Below, piece after piece: positions 39,203 to 50,838 of a stretch of 64,000 nucleotides of DNA. Numbering within the stretch: the first letter of the stretch is position 1; each line of letters opens with the position of its first letter. The DNA lies in the NCBI GenBank assembly GCA_021234155.1, contig JAJEKV010000041.1:13610374-13674373 (forward strand), written 5' to 3'. A model generated the notes under the pieces. It was not told the origin of the DNA and did not search any database. It saw nothing but the letters and a program-made list of their open reading frames with translations. Both the position numbers and the translations under genes were made by a program. The stretch is from Isoetes taiwanensis (taxonomy: Eukaryota > Streptophyta > Lycopodiopsida > Isoetales > Isoetaceae).

Positions 39203-40313
39203 CTATAAATAGGGCCAAACAAGGTAGGTGACAGAGGACACCCTTTGCTTCACACCCATATTGCTTTCTACCACTTCATCACATGATCCTAAAAAAGGAA
39301 ATGATAATTGTACAAAAAGTATACTTACAGCATGCCTAAGATTTGTTGGGATATTCAAATCCATCATCCTCATACCACAAATTTCGGCCATCCACCGTGT
39401 CAAAGGCTTTGCGAAATCTACAAATGTAGCATACATGGGTTTCTTTTACCAATAACCTAATCCATCATAGTGCGAAGGGTAACCAAATGATCAGTGGTGG
39501 ACTTCTTGGGTCTAAAACTCGCCTGCCCTACTGCTCTGACATTATTCTCTTTTGTCCAAGTGCTTATTTTGCGCTCAAGTATGGAGGCAAACAATTTTGC
39601 ATAATGGTACGATAGTTTCCCGGATCAGCCTCATCACCTGATTTATGCAATGGTACAACCCTATTCACCTGCCAAGATGTGGGAAACCCATCTCTCACTG
39701 CCATATTAAACATATTTGCAACTTCTTCTCCAGCCCATTTAAGCATTTCGGCCATAAGGCCACAAGCATCTGCGGCTTTGCCATTAGCAAGCCTCTTAAG
39801 TCCATCTTGTATGTCGTTGCTAGTAAAAGTAAGCACATCCACATCTGCTTCTTCTACCATCGTACCCTCAACCCCAGGCACATTGTACAGCTTCCACACA
39901 TGTGCTATCAAAGCATCAACATGCAACCCCTCAGCTCTGTATTGCGCAGGTTTAAGTCTCTTCCAAAATATTTTGGGTTCAGCCAACAACTCTTCCACCA
40001 TTTTCCTGTTCTTATTGTGCAGATATGCCCGCTTCTTGTTTTTGAGCATCTGAATGTATACTTTTCTTTCATGCACTTTATTCACCCCTTGTGCTGCCTT
40101 AAATTTTAACCTTTGTTGCTTGCATTCCACATCAAACCATGCATTGCAAGGTAACCCCTTTCGCTGGCGATAAGAAATGAAACGACTGTCAGCATATTGA
40201 GTCAAAATCGTAGTCATTGCATCACTCATTTCCTGTACTGTATTAGGCCAAACAAGGGAGGCAACTTTTTGCGCACACATTTTGCTATATTCTTCTGCCT
40301 TATCATATTTCAA
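39203..40313 (-). pseudogene. LINE family B linker and reverse transcriptase
   Basis: 40313-39564 is open for 249 codons. It holds the endonuclease-RT linker with FISYRQRKGLPCNAWFDVEC and then KRLANGKAADACGLMAEMLK, WQVNRVVPLHKSGDEADPGN and NYRTIM, which are reverse transcriptase finger blocks. The next frames give ATFVDFAKPLTRW (palm motif A region) and GVKQRVSS in place of the usual GVRQGCPLS. The YADD block is not visible: the sequence there reads as a stop-interrupted frame around 39121. Inactive. Confidence 0.88.
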
Positions 40314-40346
40314 ATATATCCTTTTACCTTTAGTCGAGGCACTCTG

Positions 40347-40590
40347 TTATCTATATTGACACTGCACGCTGATTTCTATGGATATAGGCACATGATCAGA
40401 ATTCTCGTTTTCATCTCCAATTGTCAAGCTAACAATATGTTCAGTAAAAGACGGTCTAGCAATGATGTAATCTACAACACTTGCATTTTTACAAGTTCGT
40501 TTTCTAGAACCTGGATATCTAGCTGCGCCATTGAAAATCACCATCTCAAAACCACCACACAGATGCAAGACATGACGCCCTTGTGGAGAG
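40347..40590 (-). pseudogene. LINE family B endonuclease C-terminal fragment
   Basis: The frame reads LHLCGGFEMVIFNGAARYPG, then VVDYIIARPSF and NSDHVPISIEIS. The last two match the DYI and SDHxPI ends of AP-like endonucleases. The N-terminal half of the domain is missing because the element is truncated here, immediately before GA-satellite sequence. Confidence 0.88.
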
Positions 40591-40705
40591 AGAGCAGAGA
40601 GAAAGAGGGCTAGAGAGAGAGTGTGGAGAGAGAAGGCTAGAGAGAGAGTGTGGAGAGCAAGGCGCTAGAGAGAGAGTGTAGGCAAGGCGCTAGAGAGAGA
40701 GGACG
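40591..40705 (+). repeat. GA-rich satellite, right part
   Basis: GAGAGAGAGTGTGGAGAG and GGCGCTAGAGAGAGAG units. The first bases duplicate the spacer motif on the left of the LINE, so this is the other half of the satellite split by the insertion. Confidence 0.8.
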
Positions 40706-42553
40706 CGCTTGAAATGAAGTCCAACTCACCTTAACATGCATTGCAGCAAGTCTCTGCTATTTTTTCACAATGAAAAACTGTGTTAACAATTTTTCTATCA
40801 TTGCTTTGTGCATTTTTTGGCTTCTGCCTTTGGTTAGTATACTTTTACATTTTCTACCACATTCTTTTGCTTATCCCTTGGTTAATATACATGTACCTTG
40901 ACCAAATCTCATCTTCATGACATTGATACTTCAGACTTTTTAGATGACCATCATGATGTCTGGTTTAATGAAGAAGAAGAAATATGATCTATATGGCCTT
41001 TTCAAACATTTCAGATACATCAAGATTTAGTTTTCATATGCACATGGTTTGAGGGAGGAAAGCTACTGACAAGGAAGGCTACTGACAATGTTTTGATGTG
41101 CTTATTAATTTAGATTTCATTATCTTGCATCATATAAGCTTCTGCAGATGCCCAATAATTCTGTAGTTCAGATCATTGGGTAAAGATTTTCCATGCTATG
41201 AAATTATGCCGCATACTTATTTGGATTGTTGTTGGATTGTTGATTTACGTTCAACCAACTACTCTCACAATTTTTCCATGAAAAATAAAAGCTTATGCTC
41301 AAATATCATGGAGTGTTAAGAGCAACATCTATTTTTCCACAAAACATTTGATTGTTTTATTTCAAAAACATTACATGTAGCCTTTTAAGGAAAGGATTTG
41401 CTACCAAATGTAAAATATTATGAATTTTAAAAGTTCTATTGTTCTACCTTATGCTTTTTTTTGTTGCATATTGGTATTGTCATAAGAACCTTTTCCAAAA
41501 GGTTTGTGTTGCAACTTTTTTAGACTTTTCACATCCATGTTTTTTAAGTTGTCTGTCAATTTTGTTAGACAAACAAATTATGAATGGTTTGCATAGAAAT
41601 GCTTTTAAACAGATCAAGGCATGCAACCCATGACCCCACAATCATGAGAAGGTTTCTTTAATGTATCCAACTCCCATGCCTTAGAACTTGGAGTTTAGGT
41701 TACATACTATAATCCAAACTCCAATTGCTAATGCATAGAAGACATTTGTATTTTATTTATGAAATGAATTCTTTTTATACCATTTCTTTTCTAAATCCTT
41801 TCCCTACCTAAAGGCCTAGCAATGTTGGGCATTTTTTCTAGTTTTGGCATAAAATGTTCCATTTTGATTTTTGATTTTTTTAGCACACTAGCCCAACCAA
41901 GCCTACAGCCTTTCTTGCAATTCTAGCCTATCCATGTGTCTCTTCCATGCCATCAAAATCTAATGTGACAGAAATACAACAGTTAGATCTCTAATTTTGT
42001 AGATCAATGGCCATGTAAAATAGAAAAGACCATTAAAATAAATACGAGATGGCAAGCGCCGCCAGAGGTTTTGCTTGACCTATGATGTCTTGCCCCACTA
42101 TAGTTTGCAAAATGTTTCTTTAAGTGCAAGAATTTTCTCTGTCTGACCCTCTGCAGGAGTGTCTTAAGTTATTTTTCTTAGATCGAAATGTTGGGTCGAT
42201 GCCTATTTGAGTATGTTTCATTTCCGGAGTTTAAGCTTTATATTCCTCAAAGGGATACTTGGAAGCCCCAGTTTTGGTACGACCCACCATTTCTGTTCGA
42301 GAATCAGGGTTAACAGGGCTTAGCTAAGATGTCGCTATTGTGGCCACGGGTTCATCTTCTATGCCTGGAATTGCTGGTATAATTAGCTTTGTGCCAAATT
42401 GCATTTCATTCTCAGTTTAGCAGCGGACTATAGCACCAGATTTGCACGGATTTTACACTTATTGCACCTCGAAATCAATTGCTTCAATTAGGGTACGTTT
42501 TTTTTATTAGTCTGCATTCTTTATTTCTTCCAGAAATTTTAGCCGATGACAAA
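40706..42553. other. Non-coding stretch containing one Helitron-type end
   Basis: No gene seen. The only structural feature is the hairpin plus CTAG at 41814-41841, listed separately. After it, TTTTTTAGCACACTAGCCCAACCAAGCCTAC (about 41877-41907) resembles 45192-45222, suggesting another dispersed repeat. Confidence 0.5.
41814..41841 (+). mobile_element. Helitron-type 3' terminus, second copy
   Basis: GCCTAGC-AAT-GTTGGGC pairs as a 7-bp stem (two G-T wobbles) at 41814-41830. It is followed by ATTTTTT, CTAG (41838-41841) and T. It has the same layout and nearly the same sequence as the end at 11229-11256, so both belong to one family. The 5' end is unknown; the repeats starting at 26583 or 27478 are candidates. 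Confidence 0.65.
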
Positions 42554-42629
42554 GTGGTTAACCCGGACAAAAGTGTGGTTAACTCAGACATGACAGTGGT
42601 TAACCCGGACATGTGTCCGGGTTTACCAC
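42554..42629. repeat. Three 21-bp repeats ending in a palindrome
   Basis: GTGGTTAACCCGGACA-type units start at 42554, 42575 and 42596. The last unit pairs with the following TGTCCGGGTTTACCAC (16-bp arms, one mismatch, 2-nt centre), forming a palindrome at 42596-42629. In one frame the units encode VVNPDKS/VVNSDMT repeats, but no gene is evident. Confidence 0.75.
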
Positions 42630-43019
42630 TTCCCGGAGTAGGAATACGACGCTCCATGATTCCTTCTGTGTTCCTTTTCTTGCAGTTTCGAAATTAATCC
42701 AGGCTAGTTTAAAATATGTTTAGTTCAGGCTATAATGTGATTTTGGCTTTACTGTTAGAGGTATTGTTGTTTTCGAACCTTGTCTGCAATAGCAATAATT
42801 CGCTAGAATGCATGTTCTATGTAACTTTGCTTCGTAAATTGATTAATTCAATAACATTCGAGTAGCAGTACTATGGGCATGGGCTCCTGCAATGCATTTG
42901 AAGATATATATTAATATCAGTATGTCACACACATCCGGTTGTTTCATTCTCGGCGAAGGCTTGTTCTTATATCATGAATGCACGAGGCAGAAAGGGACCA
43001 GAAAGGAACATCCTAGAAA

Positions 43020-44533
43020 TAACCAGGTATTATACTGTCGGTTGAGCACTTGCTCTTTTTCACCCCAATGTGACAACATGCTTTTCCAGTTGCAGAAATC
43101 TTTATAACAAATCTCTAACCTGGGGCCCTTGATCTTGATTTTCCAATGTCCATCTTGATAGGCAGCATTTTCAGCCTGGCGTCTCATATTCCCTAGATGC
43201 CTTTGCCCTCACGCCCGATGGCGAAATGTAACTTCAAGATGATCGGGATCGTGTCATGTACTTTCCACTATTGAAAACGTGCAAAGATCACTTGCATATA
43301 TATGCATTTCTTCTCTATTTCGATTCTTGTTATCATAATCTCCGGCAAAGGCCATGGTTTGATCCCTAAAAAATGCGCCGGATACGTAATCGGGGGATCT
43401 CACAAATAAGTCTAAGGCGTAGTTCATACGTTTCAGAAAGTTCATGTGCTTAGGCAGCCTATGCCACCAAGTGAACACTTCATTTAGAAACCTCTGATCA
43501 CCACCATTATAAGAATAAATTATATCTATGTTTTCAGCTCAAATGTACAATTTGAAGGTTCGATCACCAGTATCCCCCAATTGAAAAGACTTCCATTGTT
43601 GATAGTTACAAAAATTTTAGGCATCTTAAAACAGAAATTCGTAATTTTAAAACTAGTAAGTTTGCATCAAGAAAGATTATTTTATCATACTGTACAAGTT
43701 GCCAAAGGCCAAACTTGCTATAAATCCACTCATTATACAATTCGGGCTCTGCATTTGGATTCCTTATTCGTTCTATCGAATACACTTTCTATCCAGCTGC
43801 TTCTAGACCCTATCTGTGCTCTGGACTGATGTTCTTGTCTAGAAAGATGACCATGTCTCCAGTGGAATCAGATAGCCAGATGCTTTGAGCTAGTGTAATT
43901 GCCCCACAAACATAAGGTTCAACAGATGAAGAATAGTTACATATGCTTCTTTTTCTGCATTCAATTCATCAGCATGTGAACCTGCAAAGATGTAAACTAG
44001 TTGAGGAGTTATCCTGCAGTTTTTTAAAACAACTCCCTGTAGTGAAGGCTGATTTATTTTCAATGTTATAAGATTTCATTCAGGCAATATCTTAACTATT
44101 TGTATCGAGAATTTAATAGTGACACATAACAATGTGTTACCTGGTAATCAATTTCAAGACCTTCTAGCATCATTGATACAGAAAGTTTACAAGCCCCAAC
44201 TGGCAAAGCCAAGCTCTTCTGCATCTTCCTCAAATCAACTTTGTAAAGTCAGAGATTGTCATGATGATCAATAAGCTCCTTATATGTGAAGAGGTTCAGA
44301 AAAGGTTTGCAACGACCACATAAGACCACATACATATTTTGATCTCCAGTCCGCACATCAACTTTTGCAGCAGATAGGAGTACCTGAAGATGTTCTGTGT
44401 CCCTTTCCCAGTTAGATCCAGTGCACGACATTCTTGCAATTATCAGGTCAAGCTTAGCATCTTTTGGTACAGATGGCAAGGGAAGCAAAGGGCAGCTTGA
44501 TTTCTCCTCTTCATCAATCCCGTCTGGAAACAC
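43020..44533 (-). pseudogene. GUX-type xylan glucuronosyltransferase (GT8) remnant
   Basis: GUX enzymes are Golgi type II proteins that add glucuronic acid to xylan. Three exon-like blocks are in order. 44533-44141 reads KLDLIIARMSC, HLQVLLSAAKV and LFTYKELIDHHDNL, with a TGA where Trp is expected, and ends at CAG|GTAACA. 43982-43440 follows a TTTGCAG acceptor and holds AYVTILH, YVCGAI, IRNPNAEPELYNEW, QYDKIIFLDANLL (the usual DAD reads DAN), YNGGDQRFLNEVFTWWHRLP and MNFLK. 43192 to about 43045 reads RRQAENAAYQDGHWK and CNWKSMLSHWGE. Further stops are at 43810-43812 and 43789-43791, and there is a frameshift before YVCGAI. About 90 codons between the last two blocks and the N-terminus are missing. 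It is clearly non-functional. Confidence 0.92.
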
Positions 44534-45251
44534 AAACTTGTATCATTAAAAAACTATGTGGAGCTGCCATAATTGCGATCACTCTTTTGATATCATTCTG
44601 GTTCTCAGCTGGATTGTGCTTAATTTACAAGGATTATGCTTAATTTACAAAGTCACATGTATGGAGCCAAGCCTGTTATTACGTGCCAGTTTAATACATC
44701 CAAACTCCTTGCCAACTTTTGTGTCTAATATGTGTGGCTTAATGCATGATTTTAGCAATTGTTCACGCAGAAATGCATAAAAATTTATCATTTTATGTTC
44801 TATGTGTAGGTGCAAAATTACACACATAAAAGACAAGAAAATAAAACGGAAAACCATGTATTACGTAAAAGCAAAAAGCAGATCTCTCCCTTCTTTTTAT
44901 GACATGGAAATCACCATGATTACAAGCGTGTGACATTCAATCAATTCACTCACAAACTTAGCTAAAGAAACGATCTGCAGTCTCCCTCTCCCCCCCCCCT
45001 CTCCCGCACATTCAAGTGCCTCTTCCTGCATAATATGCATGTCTAATGTTAGAAGCTCCAACCCTCATGAGCATTTATATCTTCTGACTTTATTTATACA
45101 TGCAAACCAACAATAGTGTATACAATAACCTCAAGGCAACATTGAACAAGACCAAAAAATATATATATATATATATATTGGTCTCCAAGTACTTTTTTTT
45201 CAGCACACCAGCCTTCCCAAGCCTACACCCTTTCCAAGCCTACACCCTTTC
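44534..45251. other. Non-coding stretch, no gene seen
   Basis: Chance ORFs only. Low-complexity parts are a C-rich tract near 44990 and (AT)n near 45158-45178. The N-terminal exons of the GUX remnant were not found here. Confidence 0.5.
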
Positions 45252-45682
45252 CAACTACCATTAACATTATTAACACAAACCATTGGATTTAACACATTTG
45301 AATTAAAATCCCCCTTAAACCCCCTTTGATTTGGGTGCATATTCACACGGGGGGTTACGTAGGGCACCGAAAGCTCCAAAAATATATTTATAATACATGT
45401 ACAAAAATTAACACCATTAAGTACATTCTCTCAAACCTTATAGTATTTTGCAAACCTTAATATATAGTATACAAAAACTTGTACATGCATACCCCACAAA
45501 CGAGGATCGCTATGTACGGTCCAGATCTTGGAATAAAGGGCAAATATGCCCATCCGACAGCTCTCGTTGCCCGAAGTAACCCCCCGTGTGAATATGCACC
45601 CAAATCAAAGGGGGTTTAAGGGGGATTTTAATTCAAATGTGTTAAATCCAATGGTTTGTATTAATAATGTTAATGGTAGTTG
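45252..45682. mobile_element. Foldback element with 107-bp inverted arms
   Basis: 45252-45358 and 45576-45682 are inverted repeats of 107 bp with one difference in the part compared by eye. They start CAACTACCATTAACATTATT and end around GGGGGGTTAC. Weaker pairing continues about 10 bp into the 217-bp centre. No ORF and no clear target duplication were found. The structure is that of a foldback or long-TIR MITE; a transcript across it would form a long hairpin and could yield small RNAs. Confidence 0.88.
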
Positions 45683-48600
45683 TGTGTTGATTGTTATATT
45701 AAAAAAAAATTTACAAAATACTTGCTATTGTCTAATCTAGCAAATACTATACTTCAAGAACTAAACCTAGTTAGAAATTGAGAATTTGTCTGTCCTGGTT
45801 TAAACCAGGCCCACGCCCTTCATCTGGCACACACATATGGTGAGGTATTACCCCTAGCATTGAGAGGTTGTCTGCCCTGGTAATATCCAGGCACATATCT
45901 TAAAACTGGCCACTACTCAAGTCAAGCTTAGTTACTGTTCAATAAATGGTGTGCAAGGTAGGGAGCTGAACTATCAAACCCCAAAACCTTGTTGTCACCA
46001 TCTAAAGACCAAAGTAAATATTATAAGGATAACAAGGATTCAACTACAAACCACAATGGTGCCACAAACAAGGAGGCTGAAAAATCAAACCCCAAAGCAT
46101 ATGTTCCGCATGTGGAGTTAGTACAATCCAGTTTATGAATATTCCGTAGCAGGAAACCAAATTAAGTAAAGAGGTGATAAAACAAACACTGGACAAACAA
46201 TCTCAAAGTGTTGTTAGCTTAAGTAAGCACATATTCAGCTTTCATTCATAAGCAGCCTGAGTGGGTCCTCATACATCAGGGATATGTAATATAGTTAGTC
46301 ATGAATGAACCAAGCTAAAACAGTAGCTTAAAGTAGCAAGTGCCTGTTTTTTAAATGACAAAGGTCAATTCAGTGGAATGAGCAGAAAACATGAGATTGT
46401 GTAACGTGAACTTACAAGGATATACCAGCCAGAACTTATTCAGATCCAGACCTTGTTTTCAAAAATGTTTTTCGCTTTTTAAAATTTGATACATATCAAA
46501 GTTCCAGTAGATATAGACAGATATCTAAATGGTCCAGCCAAGATTTAGATAAAAAGCCGTGTAGAGAAGCCTGTACCAGTGTAATTTTAAAGTACTCACC
46601 ATATCAAAAACAGACTACAACACTAGGCAGTGTAAAGAGATCAAAGTTAACAGCATAATAGAGTATAAAGTTTCGAGGTGCAAATTATCCGTTCTGCCCC
46701 ATATTTCAGCAAAATTCCACCATTTTGTAAAGCCCCAAAAAACATCAAAGGTGGGTTTGTTGTGTTACCTGCTAGGAACAACCTAATCAAGTCGTCTAAA
46801 AAACCATCTTATGAGGGAGTGCGTGAAGCCGCTTGTGAATTTTGGGCCCTTCGGGCCCTAACTAAAGCAAACATATGTAAACTTTATGGGCCTAAATATT
46901 AATTACTAAAAAGCACAATAACATAAAGACAAACAAATTGTTTTCATTGCAAACAACTATTGAGTACATTTTATGTAGTCATTATATTCATTATCTGTAA
47001 TTTCAATATTGCAATACAAGAATCATGTAAACTATTGTAAACTGCACATTGTCATGCATATGTAGTGCATATGGTAACATGTGCTGGTGTTAATGCAAGC
47101 CTGTTTTGCCATGGCAAGCATTCATAAGCATATGGCATATGTGAAACAAATTTAATTCCACAAAGAGGGAGCATCAATACAAAAGGAATGGCAATCATAA
47201 CCGACATTGGCATCCAATATGTAGCATTAAAACAAGATATGATTTAAAAATCATCCCCGAAGCTGCCAAGATTGCAATGCCACATAAAAAGAAATAGCCA
47301 TTATAACGCATTGAATGCCCAGCTACCGCATGTACCCATTCTAACAAAACCATATCATTAGTTCAAAGTACCATGCAATCACACATTCATAGTGATAAAC
47401 ACTCACCAAATACCATCCTGTTTCAACATTCTATAATGGCATTTGCTTGCCTTCTTCCATTGCAAAGGGGTATATTCTATCCTGAATTACAATGATGAAT
47501 TAAAGAAGCTCATCTAAATCACAATGATGAATTAAGTGCATCTAAACTTACGAATCCAAGCTTATGTATAGAAGAAATTCCCTCCGCTGACGAATTTGGA
47601 GATGAGAAATTCTGCAATGATTTGCAATGCCCTTAGTAGTGCAATGATTTTCGCTTTCTCTTAGTTAGAGAATGGGTCCATATATAGAGGGCTACTCGTG
47701 GTCTTTGAATTGAATATAGACTACATTCGGAATGGAACTCATGTACAAAACCTGATCTTGGACAACCTTCCTCGGAAAGATCATGTATAAGCTGTAGCTT
47801 ATAGTCTTCTCACAGAACATAATACTGAACAATATATATATGGTCCTTTCCATGTTCAAAAACTGATGCAACAAAAAGAATACATTCTGCCTATTTCAGT
47901 TGGTCATCTGTCTGCGAGTTGTTGTATTTATTCCAGTTGTTGCATTTATTCCAGGTAAACTCTACCTTCCACAAGATCTATCTATGTTTATGTGTTAAGA
48001 TCTTTCTATTGCACAAGATAGCCACAAGCGTAATGGCAAACTGAGGAAATAATGGATCGATGGCAGCATGAACATACCTAATTATGAGCTTGGGTTAACT
48101 GATCTTGAAGCCTCATGCAAAATTTGGGAACCCACTGCCCCGCCAGCATTACTAACTAACATTAGCATCACTGCTTCCAAACAAAATAAGCCTTTGAAAT
48201 TGTCTCAGATGGCAAATGGTCAACAAAGAAACCCTGCGGATTGGAACAAAGAGCGAACAACTGGAAAAGGATGAAGAAAGATAGCGAAAGCTTATGTTCG
48301 ACGGTTTCATCGCCACAATTAGCCGTAAAAAAAAAAAAAAAGAAAACACATGGCCAAACCTCCGCACTTAAAACCTCCGCACCAACAAGCAGGGGCGAAA
48401 ATATATTGCCATCTCTAGATCTTTGATTGCAATTCGCCAACCAAAACAAAGATATCCATCGCGGCACTGTCACCGAATAAATGGTCTGGCCAAAACGACA
48501 CCCATACATAAATATCTCGGAAAAGCAGATGGTCGCAGGGAAAACAGAAGTCACAAGAAAAAAATGCAATAGCCAGAATGAGAGAAGCCGATTTTGGATG

Positions 48601-49673
48601 ACCCAAAATACACAAAGCAACCCTAAATAGCATATGGCTTAACCGCAAGAAGCCGCCCTAAATTGAAGCGTAACCTTGGTGATTCCAACTTGAGATGGCC
48701 AAGGAAATAAACCGAAAGGTATGATAAGAACTGCCAAGATGATAAGAGAGAATGGGATAAGAAAACACCGATTTGTAAGAAAATAACCTGGATTGTTTTA
48801 CGCCAGCGTTTTCTCCATTCAATTGCTACATGTCGAATTCTCGAATTTGCACTAAAGCAAAGGTCGAAAGCCCCTTTGGCACCTACTATCTTTTTTGTTG
48901 GCTGATAAAGAAATATGGCAGAACTGCATCTAATTGTAATATCCAACTGTATGAAGCTACCTTCCTCCGCATCTGCTTTTTCATATCCCCGCCCGTAGAG
49001 TAATTTCCTCCGTGAGCATCCGCTTTTCATATCCTGGCCCGTGAGTAAGCCTCCCTTCTTGCCTCGGTCCGGTTTCATTTGCAAAGAATGAAAACCCCGA
49101 TATGATGGGTTCCCCAAATCATATAAATCTCAAGCTTATCATCCCATGGCCTCGCCGAAATGCTCCCTTGGATGCTCGCTCGAGATGTGCTTCTTTCCTT
49201 CACAAGCAGCTCATGAAAGAAAACCCTAGAGTATAAGGACTCGTTGCTTGCATGCATATTTAAAAATAAGGGCAAAAATAATATGGGACAAAAGATAGTG
49301 GGTTAAACCATGGAGAATGTGATATCAAAATATGTGAATACAAATAAGGCACTCTAGATGTACGCATTAGTACATCGATTTGAATACGCAACAAAATCAT
49401 AGCAAAACCATATTGAAAAACGTATAAAAATACAAAAGAAACCCCCTGTTATAATGCTAGATATTTTTTTTTTTGTAATACCAATCTAAATGCCTAACTT
49501 GGTATTTTTATTTTTTTTAACAACCAATCTAAATGCCTAACAACTTTGACCTTCTAAATGGCTTTCACTTTGACTTTAGATACAAAGGGAAAAGATTAGT
49601 CAACAATCGCAGATCTAGTGATACCAAGTCTAAATAAAAAACTTAGCAAGTCTTACCTTGCTAAAAGCCTTCC
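45683..49673. other. Long AT-rich stretch without a supported gene
   Basis: Frames up to 164 codons (48623-49117, minus) exist but show no family resemblance, overlap other frames on both strands and contain an internal DNA repeat (two GTGAGCATCCGC/CCGCATCTGC-type blocks near 48970 and 49010). TCTAAATGCCTAACT recurs near 49490 and 49530. No gene call is justified. Confidence 0.45.
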
Positions 49674-50242
49674 GTGTGCCTTTTGCTAGTTTTTTTTGGA
49701 AGATATATTTCTATTCACATCAAATGTTACATACAATTGGTTTGTTCAGGAAGAGAGATGTCGGCGACCAGGGTAGTCATTCTTGCGACAGGTGAAAATA
49801 TAGGAGACCAGAGGGAAAGGGATCTAAGAGAGAATTTGGGGGAAAGAGGGGGCGCCCCCAATAGCTACAAATCTCAAGCACGTAATATGGGCATGGCGTC
49901 TCTCGAGGCAAAGAACGATGGCGTAACAAAATCGTGGAAAACCATTTATGCTCCAAGCTGGCTTATAGAGTGCAACAAATATCACCAAGGGCATTTGGAG
50001 CGAAAGCCCCAATTTATGAAGATGCAATTTGTAACTTTAGTTTTGGCACAAAGAAATGAGGAACACAAGTTGGTACTGGGGAAGGAGGGGAAGTAATAGA
50101 TAAGCTAGTATAGATGAAGCAAAGACCATCTGCTTTAGTGGAAGCCATAGTCAGTGGAAACAGAGAGATCAAGTCCAATGTGGAAAAGCAAGTGCAATCC
50201 CCAAAGCAGAGGATGGATTCGCTTCTAGCAGTTGCGTGAGTG
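49674..50242 (+). other. Coding-like remnant left of the LTR element
   Basis: The frame 49674-50096 and, after a frame change, MKQRPSALVEAIVSGNREIK to about 50240 are Lys/Glu/Gln-rich and helical. A similar style of sequence (LKINVLGINDGGFRVAAEQY onward) resumes at about 60430, directly after the CAAAG duplication. This suggests one old ORF, possibly a retroelement ORF1, split by the LTR element. The family was not identified. Confidence 0.35.
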
Positions 50243-50247
50243 CAAAG

Positions 50248-50838
50248 TGTTTGGGGTCTGGGTTCGGGAACTCCTGCAAGACAGCCCTCTGTGAGGACCC
50301 TTGGATCTAACAGGAGAATCCGGGGGACTATGTCACGCGGGATTTGCAAGAAAAGAACAAGAAGAAGAAAACAGAACAAAAGAGAACAATGAGAGGAAAA
50401 TGATAAGCTTCCTTGATATCAATGATGAACATACATGAGCTCTCGCAATCGAGAGAAGACTGAAGAGAGACAAGACTCAAAACTCATCTAAAAACTCATG
50501 TGCTAGCTCTACTCATATATATAGTACAATGGCCTTTGGCCCAATATAGACACTCGACCGATCTTGGTGCCGACTCGAAGGAGGCCCGATTTGCAGGAAT
50601 ATTGGCGTGCCTCTTGAAGTGCCTAGAATCACGCCGACGCCGACGCTGGCGGTGACGGGTCAGCCACTTGTCCGAGCGGCGCTTTGTTGACCGGACGCAG
50701 CTTTGATCAAGTGGTCCGCCGCTTGGTCTTCTGGCGGGCCTTTGATGGCTGACCCGGTGGTCGACATTGTGGATCCTTGAGCTTGACCTGGTCCGTCAGA
50801 TGCATGAATAGTCCTCAACCAGAGGCATGTGACTAACA
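50248..50838 (-). repeat. 3' LTR of the gypsy element
   Basis: This LTR is 591 bp and flanked on the left by CAAAG. On the minus strand it contains a TATATATATGAG block near 50515 that could be the LTR TATA box. It shares long identical stretches with the other LTR, for example ATGATAAGCTTCCTTGATAT and the GGCCTTTGGCCCAATATAGA block. Confidence 0.93.

Larger units (their letters stand above)
37832..40590 (-). mobile_element. 5'-truncated LINE, family B, inserted in the GA satellite
   Basis: About 2.76 kb on the minus strand. It starts within the endonuclease domain and ends with ATTTC-type tail units (GAAAT units on plus, 37832-37848). AGAGAGAAAGAGGGCTAGA flanks both ends (ending about 37832 and starting about 40596) and fits a target duplication of about 19 bp. 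The terminal motif CATAGGCCTGGCGGTCTC relates it to family A, but the protein sequence is clearly different. Frames are interrupted in the reverse transcriptase and C-terminal parts. Confidence 0.9.

Noticed and set aside
48168-49117. Minus ORFs of 150 and 164 codons
   Set aside because: The composition is hydrophobic and irregular, overlapping frames exist on both strands, and part comes from a local DNA repeat. No family resemblance.
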